Assembly (NCBI GenBank): GCA_910584365.1
Contig: CAJUAF010000001.1
Location: 94,218-158,217 of the forward strand
Reading direction: 5' to 3'
DNA length: 64,000 nucleotides
DNA from: an uncultured Muribaculaceae bacterium
Lineage (GTDB): Bacteria > Bacteroidota > Bacteroidia > Bacteroidales > Muribaculaceae
In this document: piece by piece, positions 34,475-43,062 of the stretch
Layout of the letters: every line of letters begins with the position of its first letter
How positions within the stretch are numbered: position 1 is the first letter of the stretch
Notes under the pieces: generated by a model
Database searches by the model: none
What the model saw: the letters and a program-made list of their open reading frames with translations, nothing else
Told to the model about the DNA's origin: nothing
Program-made: the position numbers and the translations under genes

Positions 34475-37273
34475 ATGACCGACAACAACGATACCAACGA
34501 AAAAAACGACCTGTTCAACAACGATAATTCCATTCACTCCCAAGCCTTGCCGGAGGAAGAGGATACTGTCATTGAGGAGGATAGTGCAGCCTCTGACTCT
34601 GCCGGGGATGACAGTTTCCTGGACACCGCCGTCGAGGAGGTGGACGAAGCCCTCTCGGACGGAAGTCTTCCCCCGACAATAGGGACCGAGGCCTCGCGTC
34701 TGAGGCTCGGAGGGATGTTCCGCAACTGGTTTCTCGACTATGCCTCCTATGTTATTCTGGAGCGCGCCGTCCCCCATATCGACGACGGACTCAAACCCGT
34801 GCAGCGCCGCATCCTCCACTCGATGAAGACCCTCGATGACGGCCGCTACAACAAGGTGGCCAACATCGTGGGCAACACCATGCAGTATCATCCCCACGGC
34901 GACGCCTCCATCAAGGATGCCCTGGTGCAGCTCGGTCAGAAAGAACTCCTTATCGACACCCAGGGAAACTGGGGAAACATCCTCACCGGCGATGATGCCG
35001 CCGCCGGCCGTTACATAGAGGCGCGCCTCTCCCCCTTCGCCCTCGACGCCCTCTACAACCCCAAAATCACCGACTGGGTCCCCTCCTACGACGGCCGTAA
35101 ACAGGAACCCGTCACCCTGCCGGTGAAGTTTCCGCTGCTCCTTTTCCAGGGAGTGGAAGGTATCGCCGTAGGCCTGTCATCCAAGATTCTTCCCCACAAC
35201 TTCAATGAAATTCTGGAGGCCGCCGTGGCCTGTCTGCGCGGCCAGGAATTCACTCTCCTGCCCGACTTCCCCACAGGGGGATTCATCGACGTGGCCCGCT
35301 ACAACGACGGCGAGCGCGGGGGTACAGTCAAGGTGCGCGCGAAAATCGAGAAACTCGACAACACCACCCTGGCCATCACCGAAATTCCATTCGGCAAGAC
35401 TACCCGCACTATCATCGAGTCCATCCTCAAAGCGTTCGAGAAAGGAAAAATCAAAATACGCAAGGTCGACGACAACACGTCCGACACCGCCCGCATCCTT
35501 GTGCATCTCCAGCCCGGGACCTCCTCCGACAAGGCAATAGACGCCCTATACGCGTTCACAGACTGCGAGGTGGCCATCTCCCCCAACTGCTGTGTCATCG
35601 AGGACAAGAAGCCCCGATTCCTTACAGTCAGCGAACTGCTTCGCCACAGCGCCTACCGCACCCGTGATCTCCTGCGCCGCGAGCTGGAAATCAAGCTCGG
35701 CGAGGTAAAGGAACTGCTCCACTTCGCGTCCCTGGAAAGAATTTTCATCGAGGAACGCATCTACAAGGACCGGGAATTCGAGCAGGGGGAAACGATGGAA
35801 GCCGTAGTGGCCCACGTCCACAAACGCCTCAAGCCTTTCCTGCCCCAGCTTGTAAGGGAAGTGACCGACGACGATGTCCTCCGGCTGATGGAAATCAAGA
35901 TGAAGCGCATCCTGAAATTCTCGGCAAAGGACGCCGACCGCACCATAGCCCAGTACAACGACCGCATCGCCGAACTCCAGCGCAACCTCGACCACATAAC
36001 CGACTACACCATCGACTGGTTCCACTCCCTCCAGGAGAAATACGGCAAGGCGTTTCCGCGCCGCACCGTCATCCGCGGCTTCGACAACATCGACGCGTCG
36101 CGCGTGGCCGAAGCCAACGAGAAACTGTATTTCAACCGCGACGAGGGCTTCATCGGCACATCGCTGAAAAAAGATGAATACCTCTTCAACTGCTCGGTGC
36201 TTGACGAGGTGATAATCTTCTATAACGACGGACGCTACAAGGTTGTCCGCGTGGCCGACAAACTGTTCATCGGCAAGAACGTGCGCCACATCGGCCTGTT
36301 CGACCGCAAGGACGAGCGCACGATCTATAATGTCATCTACCAGGACGGCCGGGGAGGTACCTACTTCATGAAGCGCTTCGCCGTAACCGGAATCACCCGC
36401 GACAAGGAATACAACCTCACCCGCGGCACCGCCGGGAGCCGTATAGCCTGGTTCTCGGCCAACCCCAACGGCGAGGCCGAGGTTGTCAAGGTGACCCTCA
36501 AGCCGAAACCACGCCTTACCAAACTCCAGTTCGACGTCGATTTCGCCGAACTGGCCATCAAGGGAAAGCAAAGCCAGGGGAACATCGTAACCCGCAACGA
36601 AGTTCACCGCTTCTCCCTCAAGGAAAAGGGCACCTCCACCCTGGGAGGGCGCGAGGTATGGTTCGACCGCGACGTGCTGCGCCTCAACTACGACGGCCGC
36701 GGTGAATATCTCGGCGAGTTCATGGGAGAGGACAAAATCCTGGTAATCACCAAATCCGGCGAATACTACCTGTCGACTTTCGACGCCACCAACCACTACG
36801 ATCATGTCGACATCCTCCGCATCGAGAAATTCCGTCCCAACCATATCTGGACGGCGATACTTTTCGATGCCGACCAGGGGTTCCCGTACCTGAAACGGTT
36901 CACTTTCGAACCCTCGGCCAAGCCCCAGCGGTTTATCGGAGACAATCCCAAATCCAGGCTGATTCTCCTGACCGACACCCCGGGAGCGCGTTTCACCGTC
37001 ACTTTCGGGGGAGCCGACTCCCACCGGGATCCTCTCGAAATCGACTCCACGGAATTCGTAGGCGTCAAATCCTTCAAGGCCAAAGGCAAGCGCCTGACCT
37101 CCTTCACTCTCGCCGAAGTGACGGAAACCGATCCGCGCCCCGATGCCGAAGGGGAAATCGAACCCGCCGGGTCCGATACTCCCGACACCGACCCGCAGCC
37201 CGACACCGCCGAACCTGAAATGAGCGACGAGGAGGTACGCGACGCCATCATCGGCCAGGAACGCCTCTTCTAA
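34475..37273 (+). CDS. parC: DNA topoisomerase IV subunit A
   Basis: A 932-residue type IIA topoisomerase A subunit that breaks and rejoins DNA to unlink daughter chromosomes. After an acidic leader of about 70 residues come the family motifs ILERAVPHIDDGLKPVQRRIL, MQYHPHGDASIKDALV, and the catalytic Tyr180 in AGRYIEARLS. A coiled-coil and beta-pinwheel C-terminal domain follow; the end is acidic (DTPDTDPQPDTAEPEMSDEE). I chose ParC over GyrA because the sequence after the catalytic Tyr and the tail fit the Bacteroidetes 'gyrase/topo IV A' paralogue; parE is not in this window. Confidence 0.88.
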   Translation: MTDNNDTNEKNDLFNNDNSIHSQALPEEEDTVIEEDSAASDSAGDDSFLDTAVEEVDEALSDGSLPPTIGTEASRLRLGGMFRNWFLDYASYVILERAVPHIDDGLKPVQRRILHSMKTLDDGRYNKVANIVGNTMQYHPHGDASIKDALVQLGQKELLIDTQGNWGNILTGDDAAAGRYIEARLSPFALDALYNPKITDWVPSYDGRKQEPVTLPVKFPLLLFQGVEGIAVGLSSKILPHNFNEILEAAVACLRGQEFTLLPDFPTGGFIDVARYNDGERGGTVKVRAKIEKLDNTTLAITEIPFGKTTRTIIESILKAFEKGKIKIRKVDDNTSDTARILVHLQPGTSSDKAIDALYAFTDCEVAISPNCCVIEDKKPRFLTVSELLRHSAYRTRDLLRRELEIKLGEVKELLHFASLERIFIEERIYKDREFEQGETMEAVVAHVHKRLKPFLPQLVREVTDDDVLRLMEIKMKRILKFSAKDADRTIAQYNDRIAELQRNLDHITDYTIDWFHSLQEKYGKAFPRRTVIRGFDNIDASRVAEANEKLYFNRDEGFIGTSLKKDEYLFNCSVLDEVIIFYNDGRYKVVRVADKLFIGKNVRHIGLFDRKDERTIYNVIYQDGRGGTYFMKRFAVTGITRDKEYNLTRGTAGSRIAWFSANPNGEAEVVKVTLKPKPRLTKLQFDVDFAELAIKGKQSQGNIVTRNEVHRFSLKEKGTSTLGGREVWFDRDVLRLNYDGRGEYLGEFMGEDKILVITKSGEYYLSTFDATNHYDHVDILRIEKFRPNHIWTAILFDADQGFPYLKRFTFEPSAKPQRFIGDNPKSRLILLTDTPGARFTVTFGGADSHRDPLEIDSTEFVGVKSFKAKGKRLTSFTLAEVTETDPRPDAEGEIEPAGSDTPDTDPQPDTAEPEMSDEEVRDAIIGQERLF

Positions 37274-37286
37274 TCCCCCTCCCGTA

Positions 37287-38141
37287 ATGAAAAAAATCCT
37301 CTGCATACTGCTGACGGCCCTGCTCTTCTCCCCCCTCGCGCTCCGGGGCGGGGAAACCGGAGAAGAGACGCTGCGGCCCGTCAGCTCGGCGTTCATGATC
37401 GACGCCGGAAGCACTCACCTGCTCGACACATATCTGTCGCCGTTGAAATATACCGGATGGCATCTGGCCTTCTCCTACGAGCGCAACCAGGCGATGAAGT
37501 TCGCGCCGGAACTCTGGCGTCAGCAGCTTTCCCTCGGCCTGGAATTCAACCGGGGAGAGAATCCGGCCCGCAATGCCTCGATGCTCTACGGGAACCTGGA
37601 GGCATCCTGGGCCATGAGCCGCCTGTGGAAACTGCCCCGCCGCTTCTGGATTTCCGCCGGCGGACGCGCGGGTGCTGATTTAGGAGGAGTCTACAACGAC
37701 CGCAACAGCAACAATCCCGCCGCCGTCAAAGCCGACATATATCTCGGAGCCACCGCAGCCGCCGGATGGTCGGTGACGCTCGGGAAACTCCCCGTCAGCC
37801 TACGGTGGCAGACCTCGCTCCCCCTGCTGGGAGTGTTTTTCTCACCGGAATATGACGAACTGTATTACGAGATATATCTCGGCAACCACCACGGACTGGC
37901 CCATTGCGGCTGGCCCGGAAATCTGTTCCGCTGGGACAATCTGGTGACCGCCGATCTCGGATTAGGCACTTCCTCGCTTCGTCTGGGCTTCCGCTCGCGC
38001 ATCTACTCCACGGAAGTAAACCATATAACCACGCGCACCTTCTCATACGCTTTCGTCCTGGGAGTGGTGACCGACTGGCTGTCGGTGTCGCCGCGTAAAA
38101 AAATGCCCGGTCCCGGCCGCAAGGTCGAATGGGCCTACTGA
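37287..38141 (+). CDS. DUF3316-type outer membrane protein
   Basis: A 284-residue exported protein (signal MKKILCILLTALLFSPLALRG) with alternating beta-strands and the DUF3316 signature (STHLLDTYLSPLKYTGWHLAFSYER). DUF3316 proteins are Bacteroidetes outer-membrane beta-barrel-like proteins of unknown role. It starts 13 bases after parC and is followed 21 bases later by an S41 protease lipoprotein, so it probably belongs to that transcript. The C-terminus (KKMPGPGRKVEWAY) is not a typical aromatic barrel end. Confidence 0.8.
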   Translation: MKKILCILLTALLFSPLALRGGETGEETLRPVSSAFMIDAGSTHLLDTYLSPLKYTGWHLAFSYERNQAMKFAPELWRQQLSLGLEFNRGENPARNASMLYGNLEASWAMSRLWKLPRRFWISAGGRAGADLGGVYNDRNSNNPAAVKADIYLGATAAAGWSVTLGKLPVSLRWQTSLPLLGVFFSPEYDELYYEIYLGNHHGLAHCGWPGNLFRWDNLVTADLGLGTSSLRLGFRSRIYSTEVNHITTRTFSYAFVLGVVTDWLSVSPRKKMPGPGRKVEWAY

Positions 38142-38162
38142 TCTTTTCCAACCCTGTCACCG

Positions 38163-39188
38163 ATGAAAAAAATAACCCGAATCATATCCTCGCTGTTGAC
38201 CCTTCTGGCGGCGGTAACGCTGGCCGGATGTCATGATGTGCCGCAATATGCCGATGCCCCCAGGGGCAACTTCGAGCAACTCTGGAAAATCCTGGATGAA
38301 CACTACTGCTTTTTCTCCCAGAAGCAGGTGGACTGGGATGAAATCCATACCCGCTACGGTAGCAAGATTTCCCCCTCCATGTCGGAGGAAGAACTGTTCG
38401 GAGTCTGCGCCGCCATGCTCGACGAGCTGCGCGACGGCCATACGAACCTCTCGGCGCCGTTCAACACGTCCTACTACCGGAAATGGTGGAGCGACTATCC
38501 CCAGAACTATCAGGCCCGTGTCATCGAGGAATACTATTTCAACTTCAACTACCGCTCGATCGGAGGGATCACCTACGGAATGCTCCCGGAGAATATCGGC
38601 TATATGCACTACTCCAGCTTCTCCTACGGCATAGGGGAAGGGAACCTCGACGCGGTGCTGGCTTATCTGGCCACTGCCGACGGACTGATTGTCGATGTCC
38701 GCGACAACGGCGGCGGCTCGATGACCAACGTTGAGACGCTGGTGGCCAGATTCATATCCGAACGCACCCTGGCCGGAAGCATCTGCCACAAGAACGGTCC
38801 GGGCCACGATGACTTTTCGGAGCCTTACCCCTACTACTACAATCCGGCCGAACCGGGGAGAATTATGTGGGGCAAGCCGGTGGCGGTTCTTTGTAACCGC
38901 TCCACTTTCTCGGCCGCCAATAATTTCGTCTCGGTGATGAAGACCCTCCCCAACGTGATTATCGTAGGCGCCACCACCGGGGGCGGCTCCGGGATGCCTT
39001 TCTCGGCGGAACTGCCAAACGGATGGGGAGTGCGCTTCTCGGCCTCCCCGGTGCGTGATCCGCAGGGGAACCTTACGGAATTCGGCGTCGACCCCTCCCC
39101 GGGGTGCGAAATCGACATGGACCCCGTCGCCGCCCTGGAAGGACACGATACCATGCTGGATTTCGCCGTCATGAAACTCCTGCAATAA
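38163..39188 (+). CDS. S41 family peptidase, lipoprotein
   Basis: A 341-residue lipoprotein (signal ...LLAAVTLAGC, lipid Cys21) of the S41 C-terminal-processing peptidase family without a PDZ domain. Motifs: LRDGHTNLSAPF, GLIVDVRDNGGGSMTNVE (the S41 strand-helix entry) and NRSTFSAANNFVSVMK with the nucleophile Ser and TTGGGSGMPF nearby. Such lipoproteins act in the periplasm or at the cell surface on protein tails. It is 21 bases after the DUF3316 gene and 33 bases before a binding protein gene. Confidence 0.87.
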   Translation: MKKITRIISSLLTLLAAVTLAGCHDVPQYADAPRGNFEQLWKILDEHYCFFSQKQVDWDEIHTRYGSKISPSMSEEELFGVCAAMLDELRDGHTNLSAPFNTSYYRKWWSDYPQNYQARVIEEYYFNFNYRSIGGITYGMLPENIGYMHYSSFSYGIGEGNLDAVLAYLATADGLIVDVRDNGGGSMTNVETLVARFISERTLAGSICHKNGPGHDDFSEPYPYYYNPAEPGRIMWGKPVAVLCNRSTFSAANNFVSVMKTLPNVIIVGATTGGGSGMPFSAELPNGWGVRFSASPVRDPQGNLTEFGVDPSPGCEIDMDPVAALEGHDTMLDFAVMKLLQ

Positions 39189-39221
39189 TTTTCCAATACA
39201 GAGATATACGCTACCAGTCCC

Positions 39222-40340
39222 ATGCATCGCCGCGTCTGCTTTATCCTGATGGCCCTTTCGCTGCTTCTCCTGACCGGATGCTCCGGCGGAAGCCAGAGCG
39301 CCAAAACTTCTTCCGGCAATATCTTCCGGGAGGCGGTCTTCCTGCAGGGAGAACGCCCTGATTCGGCCACGGTCGATATCGCGGTAATCAATCCCTGGGA
39401 TTCCACGAAAATCCTGGCCCGCTACCGACTTCTGAATCCCGAAGCCGGCAACGCCGACGTTCCGACGGGAACAACGCCGCTGCGTCTCCCGCTGAAACGC
39501 CTGATTGTCTACTCCTCGATCCATGCCGCTCTGATTGCCGAACTCGGTTATGCCGATGCCATCGTGGGGGTGGCCGACGCGCAATATATAAAGACTCCGG
39601 AGATTGTAGCGCGCCTGAAAGACGGCCGCATCGCCGACGTCGGTTCCTCGATGGAGCCGTCGTTGGAAAAAATCATCGCTCTCCGCCCCGAGGCCATCCT
39701 GATTTCCCCGTTCCAGAATTCGGGCCACGGCGTGGTCGACAAAGCCGGAATCCCGGTAATCGAATGTGCCGACTATATGGAGACCACTCCGCTGGGACGC
39801 GCCGAATGGTCCGCGTTTTACGCTATGCTTGTCCAGGGGATTTCCCCCCGTAACCGCGATATATTCAACCGTGTGAGAGAGCGCTATGAGAGTCTTGTCC
39901 AGCGGGCCGACACCTTTCCCGACCGTCCGACAGTGATTACCGAACTGCCCCAGCAGGGGATCTGGACGATGCCGGGAGGAAACAGCTACGCCGCCAGGCT
40001 GCTGCTCGACGCCGGTGCAGACTATCCCTTTGCCTCCAACACCTCGACCGGCTCCATAAGGATGAACTATGAGACGGTCTTCAACGATGCCCGCGACGCC
40101 GACTTCTGGCTTATAAAGTCTTTCGGCCCGGCGCCCGACATTGACGAACTGGCCCGCATCCATCCTTTCAATTCCCGAATAAAGGCGTTCTCCAGCGGAG
40201 GGATCTATAACGCCAATACAGCGGAATGCAATCTGTTCGAGGAGTTTCCCTTCCATCCCGACCTTCTGCTGTCCGACTACATCGCCATCTTCCACCGCAC
40301 CGGCGAGCCCCTGCGCTACTTCGCCCCGGTGGTCCCCTGA
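39222..40340 (+). CDS. Siderophore/cobalamin-type ABC substrate-binding lipoprotein
   Basis: A 372-residue lipoprotein (LLLLTGC, lipid Cys21) of the type III periplasmic binding protein family (FecB/BtuF-like). Motifs: RLIVYSSIHAALIAELGYADAIVGVAD, SMEPSLEKIIALRPEAILISP and ELPQQGIWTMPGGNSYAARLLLDAGADYPF. The family binds ferric siderophores, heme or cobalamin for import. No FecCD-type permease or ATPase lies nearby, so it probably works with a transporter encoded elsewhere. It follows the S41 lipoprotein by 33 bases. Confidence 0.87.
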   Translation: MHRRVCFILMALSLLLLTGCSGGSQSAKTSSGNIFREAVFLQGERPDSATVDIAVINPWDSTKILARYRLLNPEAGNADVPTGTTPLRLPLKRLIVYSSIHAALIAELGYADAIVGVADAQYIKTPEIVARLKDGRIADVGSSMEPSLEKIIALRPEAILISPFQNSGHGVVDKAGIPVIECADYMETTPLGRAEWSAFYAMLVQGISPRNRDIFNRVRERYESLVQRADTFPDRPTVITELPQQGIWTMPGGNSYAARLLLDAGADYPFASNTSTGSIRMNYETVFNDARDADFWLIKSFGPAPDIDELARIHPFNSRIKAFSSGGIYNANTAECNLFEEFPFHPDLLLSDYIAIFHRTGEPLRYFAPVVP

Positions 40341-40386
40341 CGGGACGATATAACAGTTTCTCCTCCTGAGACGTGTCGTCCGGGCG

Positions 40387-40394
40387 TAACTTTG
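40387..40394 (+). promoter_or_regulatory. -7 box of the amidase gene
   Basis: TAACTTTG, 31 bases before the ATG at 40426. No consensus -33 partner. Confidence 0.5.
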
Positions 40395-40425
40395 CGGATG
40401 AAAACCATTCCGCAGACAACGCCCT

Positions 40426-40917
40426 ATGAAAAACATCGCCCTCGGTCTGTTGCTGAGCGTAGCGCCAGCGCAGGCCCTTTCCCAGATTCCAGATTCGGCC
40501 CTTGTGTGCCGCAGAAACATCTCGGAGATCATCATCCACTGCTCCGCCACGAAAGCGGGGCGCGAGTTCCACGCCGACGATATCCGCCGCTGGCATCTCC
40601 AGCGGGGCTTCGCCGACATCGGCTATCACTTCGTCATCGCCCTTGACGGAACCGTAGAGCCGGGGCGCCCGCTCGACATGACCGGCGCCCACTGTATCGG
40701 CCACAACCGCCGCTCCATCGGCATCTGCTATGTCGGCGGCCTCGACGCGGCCGGCCATCCCGCCGACACCCGCACCCCGGCCCAGCGCCGCGCCCTTGCG
40801 GAACTGCTTGCGCGTCTGCGCCCGCTCTACCCGGAGGCCACCGTCCACGGCCACCGCGAATTCGCCGCCAAAGCCTGCCCCTGCTTCGACGCCAAAGCCG
40901 AATACTCTGTCCGGTAA
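40426..40917 (+). CDS. N-acetylmuramoyl-L-alanine amidase (Amidase_2)
   Basis: A 163-residue zinc amidase of the PGRP/T7-lysozyme type that cuts the bond between muramic acid and stem peptide. An N-terminal signal-like helix is followed by NISEIIIHCSATKAG (first zinc His), WHLQRGFADIGYHFVIALDG, AGAHCIGHNRRSIGICYVGG-like, and VHGHREFAAKACPCFDA (second zinc His and Cys). Relatives occur both in Bacteroidales chromosomes and phages; no phage genes surround it. It reads toward a strong terminator at 40968-40994. Confidence 0.9.
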   Translation: MKNIALGLLLSVAPAQALSQIPDSALVCRRNISEIIIHCSATKAGREFHADDIRRWHLQRGFADIGYHFVIALDGTVEPGRPLDMTGAHCIGHNRRSIGICYVGGLDAAGHPADTRTPAQRRALAELLARLRPLYPEATVHGHREFAAKACPCFDAKAEYSVR

Positions 40918-40967
40918 GAGTCCGGGATACAATAGACCATCTCGCTAATTATCAGGCTTAAAGTCAA

Positions 40968-40994
40968 GAGGCTGTGTCATAATGACACAGCCTC
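40968..40994. terminator. Perfect hairpin between convergent genes
   Basis: GAGGCTGTGTCA (40968-40979) pairs with TGACACAGCCTC (40983-40994), loop TAA. It separates the amidase from the minus-strand AT-rich pair and probably ends transcription both ways. Confidence 0.75.
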
Positions 40995-41033
40995 TGTCTT
41001 TGCCGATTCATGTGTACAACACATGAACGTATA

Positions 41034-41219
41034 TTAAACATATTGCAAATAGATAAGGTATATGTAGATAACACTCCAAAGTAAATAATACTTGCCTTTG
41101 TAAGAAAAGTGTATCTTTCCGACACTATCTTTCATGAAACGCCATTCCCGAAAGACCTCACGGACTGAATATACTATACCTATTCCAAAAACAATTGTTA
41201 GCAAAATAGCTCTTATCAT
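41034..41219 (-). CDS. Small two-helix membrane protein
   Basis: A 61-residue protein with two hydrophobic helices (about 4-20, LLTIVFGIGIVYSV; about 44-60, YLLWSVIYIYLIYLQYV) and a cationic connecting segment (REWRFMKDSVGKIHFSYKGKYY). Its ATG lies in the stop codon of the preceding lipoprotein frame (ATGA, 41216-41219), so the two are co-translated. The base composition is AT-rich, unlike its surroundings. Small two-helix proteins beside bacteriocin-like genes are often immunity proteins, but I recognise no family. Confidence 0.55.
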   Translation of the reverse strand: MIRAILLTIVFGIGIVYSVREVFREWRFMKDSVGKIHFSYKGKYYLLWSVIYIYLIYLQYV

Positions 41220-41719
41220 TCAGTTACGCAAGCTATATAATCCCACGCGAACCATCCCCAACCGATATAAGGAATAGCTTTTTTAACTACCGCCTTTGCG
41301 ACTGCTTTAGTTATGTATTTCGCTGCGCCTTTTCCTGCGGAATTAACCACTTCCCTTACTCCCAGTGCTTCAAGCACACAACCTCCGGCTGTAGTTCTCG
41401 AAGTAGGAGACATCGTTTTTTGGTAATCGAGTAAAGACATTGCAACAATAGGCAACATTTCATCATCTTCTATACCAAGATCCTCCTTGGATATACCATT
41501 TAGTAAAAGAAACTCACGCGAATACTCAATAAGATTTAGAATGTCTTCTGCTGACGGATCTTCATCTTCATTGCGAGACTCGGAAGTTTGAGATAACTGG
41601 ATAAGAGCAGTTCTATACTCCTCAACTCCTTCTAATTTCTGAGAGGTTGCCGGTATATCTACAGGCTCCTCAACTGTGTTTTGACACGAAATGCACATAA
41701 ACATTCCTGCTAATGCCAT
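41216..41719 (-). CDS. Lipoprotein with bacteriocin-like C-terminus; start region frameshifted
   Basis: The open frame begins MALAGMFMCISCQN and encodes 167 residues: a lipobox-like CISC, an acidic middle (EDEDPSAEDILNLIEYS) and a Gly/Ala/Lys-rich C-terminus (NSAGKGAAKYITKAVAKAVVKK, then GWGWFAWDYIACVTE) that looks like an amphipathic helix followed by an aromatic hydrophobic end, with Cys at both sides. A full Bacteroidetes promoter at 41772-41803 points to the ATG at 41751, which is followed by A6. With seven As instead of six that start would read in frame as MKKTILFITFVMALAGMFMCISC, a textbook lipoprotein signal. As given, the frame is broken: sequencing error, slippage, phase variation or true mutation. 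Composition is AT-rich, suggesting transfer. Confidence 0.6.
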   Translation of the reverse strand: MALAGMFMCISCQNTVEEPVDIPATSQKLEGVEEYRTALIQLSQTSESRNEDEDPSAEDILNLIEYSREFLLLNGISKEDLGIEDDEMLPIVAMSLLDYQKTMSPTSRTTAGGCVLEALGVREVVNSAGKGAAKYITKAVAKAVVKKAIPYIGWGWFAWDYIACVTE

Positions 41720-41742
41720 AACAAAAGTGATGAATAATATTG

Positions 41743-41751
41743 TTTTTTCAT
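41743..41751 (-). other. A6 tract after the promoter-proximal ATG
   Basis: On the minus strand ATG (41751-41749) is followed by AAAAAA (41748-41743) and CA. One extra A would join this ATG in frame to the lipoprotein. A candidate slippage or phase-variation site. Confidence 0.6.
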
Positions 41752-41771
41752 AAAAAGTTTTTTTTACATTG

Positions 41772-41803
41772 CAAAATTACAACAAACAAAATACTTAACC
41801 AAA
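41772..41803 (-). promoter_or_regulatory. Promoter of the AT-rich lipoprotein gene
   Basis: On the minus strand TTTG (41803-41800), a 20-base spacer and TAATTTTG (41779-41772) match the Bacteroidetes consensus. The box ends 20 bases before the ATG at 41751. Confidence 0.75.
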
Positions 41804-42035
41804 TATTTTAAAAAAATTAACGTTCTCCATCAGCAATTATCGCAGTCTTTCCTCCAAGCAATCTAATGTTCGGTTTCCTATTTTTCACGATTAACACCAT
41901 TTATATAAATAAGGGGGATACTACGTCGCAGAGACTTTTGAATACAGTGCATCTTTGTCGATATAATTATCAATATGCAATTGCTGATGACTGTACTTTT
42001 TTCCAGCGGGAGGGGTTTTATTTACAAAAAAAGCG
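41804..42035. other. AT-rich intergenic stretch
   Basis: An 11-bp perfect inverted repeat, CATCAGCAATT (41828-41838) and AATTGCTGATG (41979-41989), spans 162 bp. Otherwise nothing is recognisable; an apparent N-terminal extension of the next gene through here is not supported. Confidence 0.5.
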
Positions 42036-42043
42036 TAAATTTG
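42036..42043 (+). promoter_or_regulatory. -7 box of yitT-like gene
   Basis: TAAATTTG, 26 bases before ATG 42070. Supports the shorter start. Confidence 0.6.
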
Positions 42044-42069
42044 TAGCCGTAATTTTTATCTTTTTGTCA

Positions 42070-43059
42070 ATGACATTATCGCGCCCGAAACTTTGGCTCT
42101 TCGCCAAAGACTACCTGATGATTATCCTCGGTATCGCCATGTACGGCCTGGGATTCTGCTCTTTCATCGCCACCGCCCCCGACAAGGTGGTAATCGGCGG
42201 CATGGCCGGTCTCAGCCAGATAGTAGACATGATTTCCTTCGGATGCTTCGGTTTCCATATCCCCTACTCGGTAACGATTTTTACGGTCAACTGCATAATG
42301 CTCGCTCTGGCCTGGAAAATCGTAGGACGTACTTTTGTTATCCGTACACTGTTCGGCGTACTGGTCATCTCCACCGTCTTCGCCGTCTTCCAGCCCATGT
42401 TCCATGAGCCGCCGGTCAAGGGGGAAATCTTCATGAACGTAATTATCGGTGCGGTACTCTGCGGACTCGGAATCGGCATAGTGTTCGTCCACAACGGCTC
42501 CACCGGGGGCACCGATATCGTGGCCGCTGTCGCCTCCAAGAAGAGCAACGTATCGATCGGACGCGCGATGATTTACTTTGACCTGTCGATAATCTGCTCC
42601 TCACTCCTGCTGAAATTCTTCCTTGAGCCCGACTTCCATTTCTCCGACGGCGTTCCCTCGCTGGTGTTCGGTCTGATTACCCTGTTCGTGATTCCGTTCA
42701 TGGCCGACATGATGATTCATACCAACCGGCAGGCCGTACAGTTCACCATCTTTTCCCCGAAATGGGAGGAAATCGCCACGGCAATCAACAATGAGGCCCA
42801 GCGCGGATGCACCGTCCTTAACGGCATGGGATGGTATTCCAAAAAGGAGGTGAAAGTGCTGCTGGTGATGTGCCGCAAAATCGAGTCTGTAACCCTCTTC
42901 CGCATCATAAAGTCCATCGACAAGGACGCTTTCATCACCCAGGCCCAGGTCAACGGAGTCTACGGCAAAGGCTTTGACGAAATCAAGCTGAAGATGCGCC
43001 GTCCCGGAGCCCCTATCGAACATCCCAATCTTCCGGACCCGACATCAAAAATCGTCTGA
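42070..43059 (+). CDS. YitT-family membrane protein (DUF161/DUF2179)
   Basis: A 329-residue protein with five or six membrane helices (LMIILGIAMYGLGFCSFIATA, GVLVISTVFAVFQPMF, IGAVLCGLGIGIVFVHNGSTGGTDI) followed by a soluble C-terminal DUF2179 domain (about 255-320). The NGSTGGTDIVA motif is the family's hallmark. Function is unclear; transport of small molecules has been suggested. The frame extends to 41866 but composition there is AT-rich and a -7 box (42036-42043) precedes ATG 42070, which is the start. A barrel-type gene starts 3 bases after its stop. Confidence 0.88.
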   Translation: MTLSRPKLWLFAKDYLMIILGIAMYGLGFCSFIATAPDKVVIGGMAGLSQIVDMISFGCFGFHIPYSVTIFTVNCIMLALAWKIVGRTFVIRTLFGVLVISTVFAVFQPMFHEPPVKGEIFMNVIIGAVLCGLGIGIVFVHNGSTGGTDIVAAVASKKSNVSIGRAMIYFDLSIICSSLLLKFFLEPDFHFSDGVPSLVFGLITLFVIPFMADMMIHTNRQAVQFTIFSPKWEEIATAINNEAQRGCTVLNGMGWYSKKEVKVLLVMCRKIESVTLFRIIKSIDKDAFITQAQVNGVYGKGFDEIKLKMRRPGAPIEHPNLPDPTSKIV

Positions 43060-43062
43060 AAA

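Noticed and set aside
40426..40917. Prophage remnant suggested by the amidase
   Set aside because: No integrase, capsid or other phage genes nearby; this amidase family is common in Bacteroidales chromosomes.
41866..42069. N-terminal extension of the YitT-like protein
   Set aside because: AT-rich, without family similarity, and a -7 box lies within it just before the accepted ATG.
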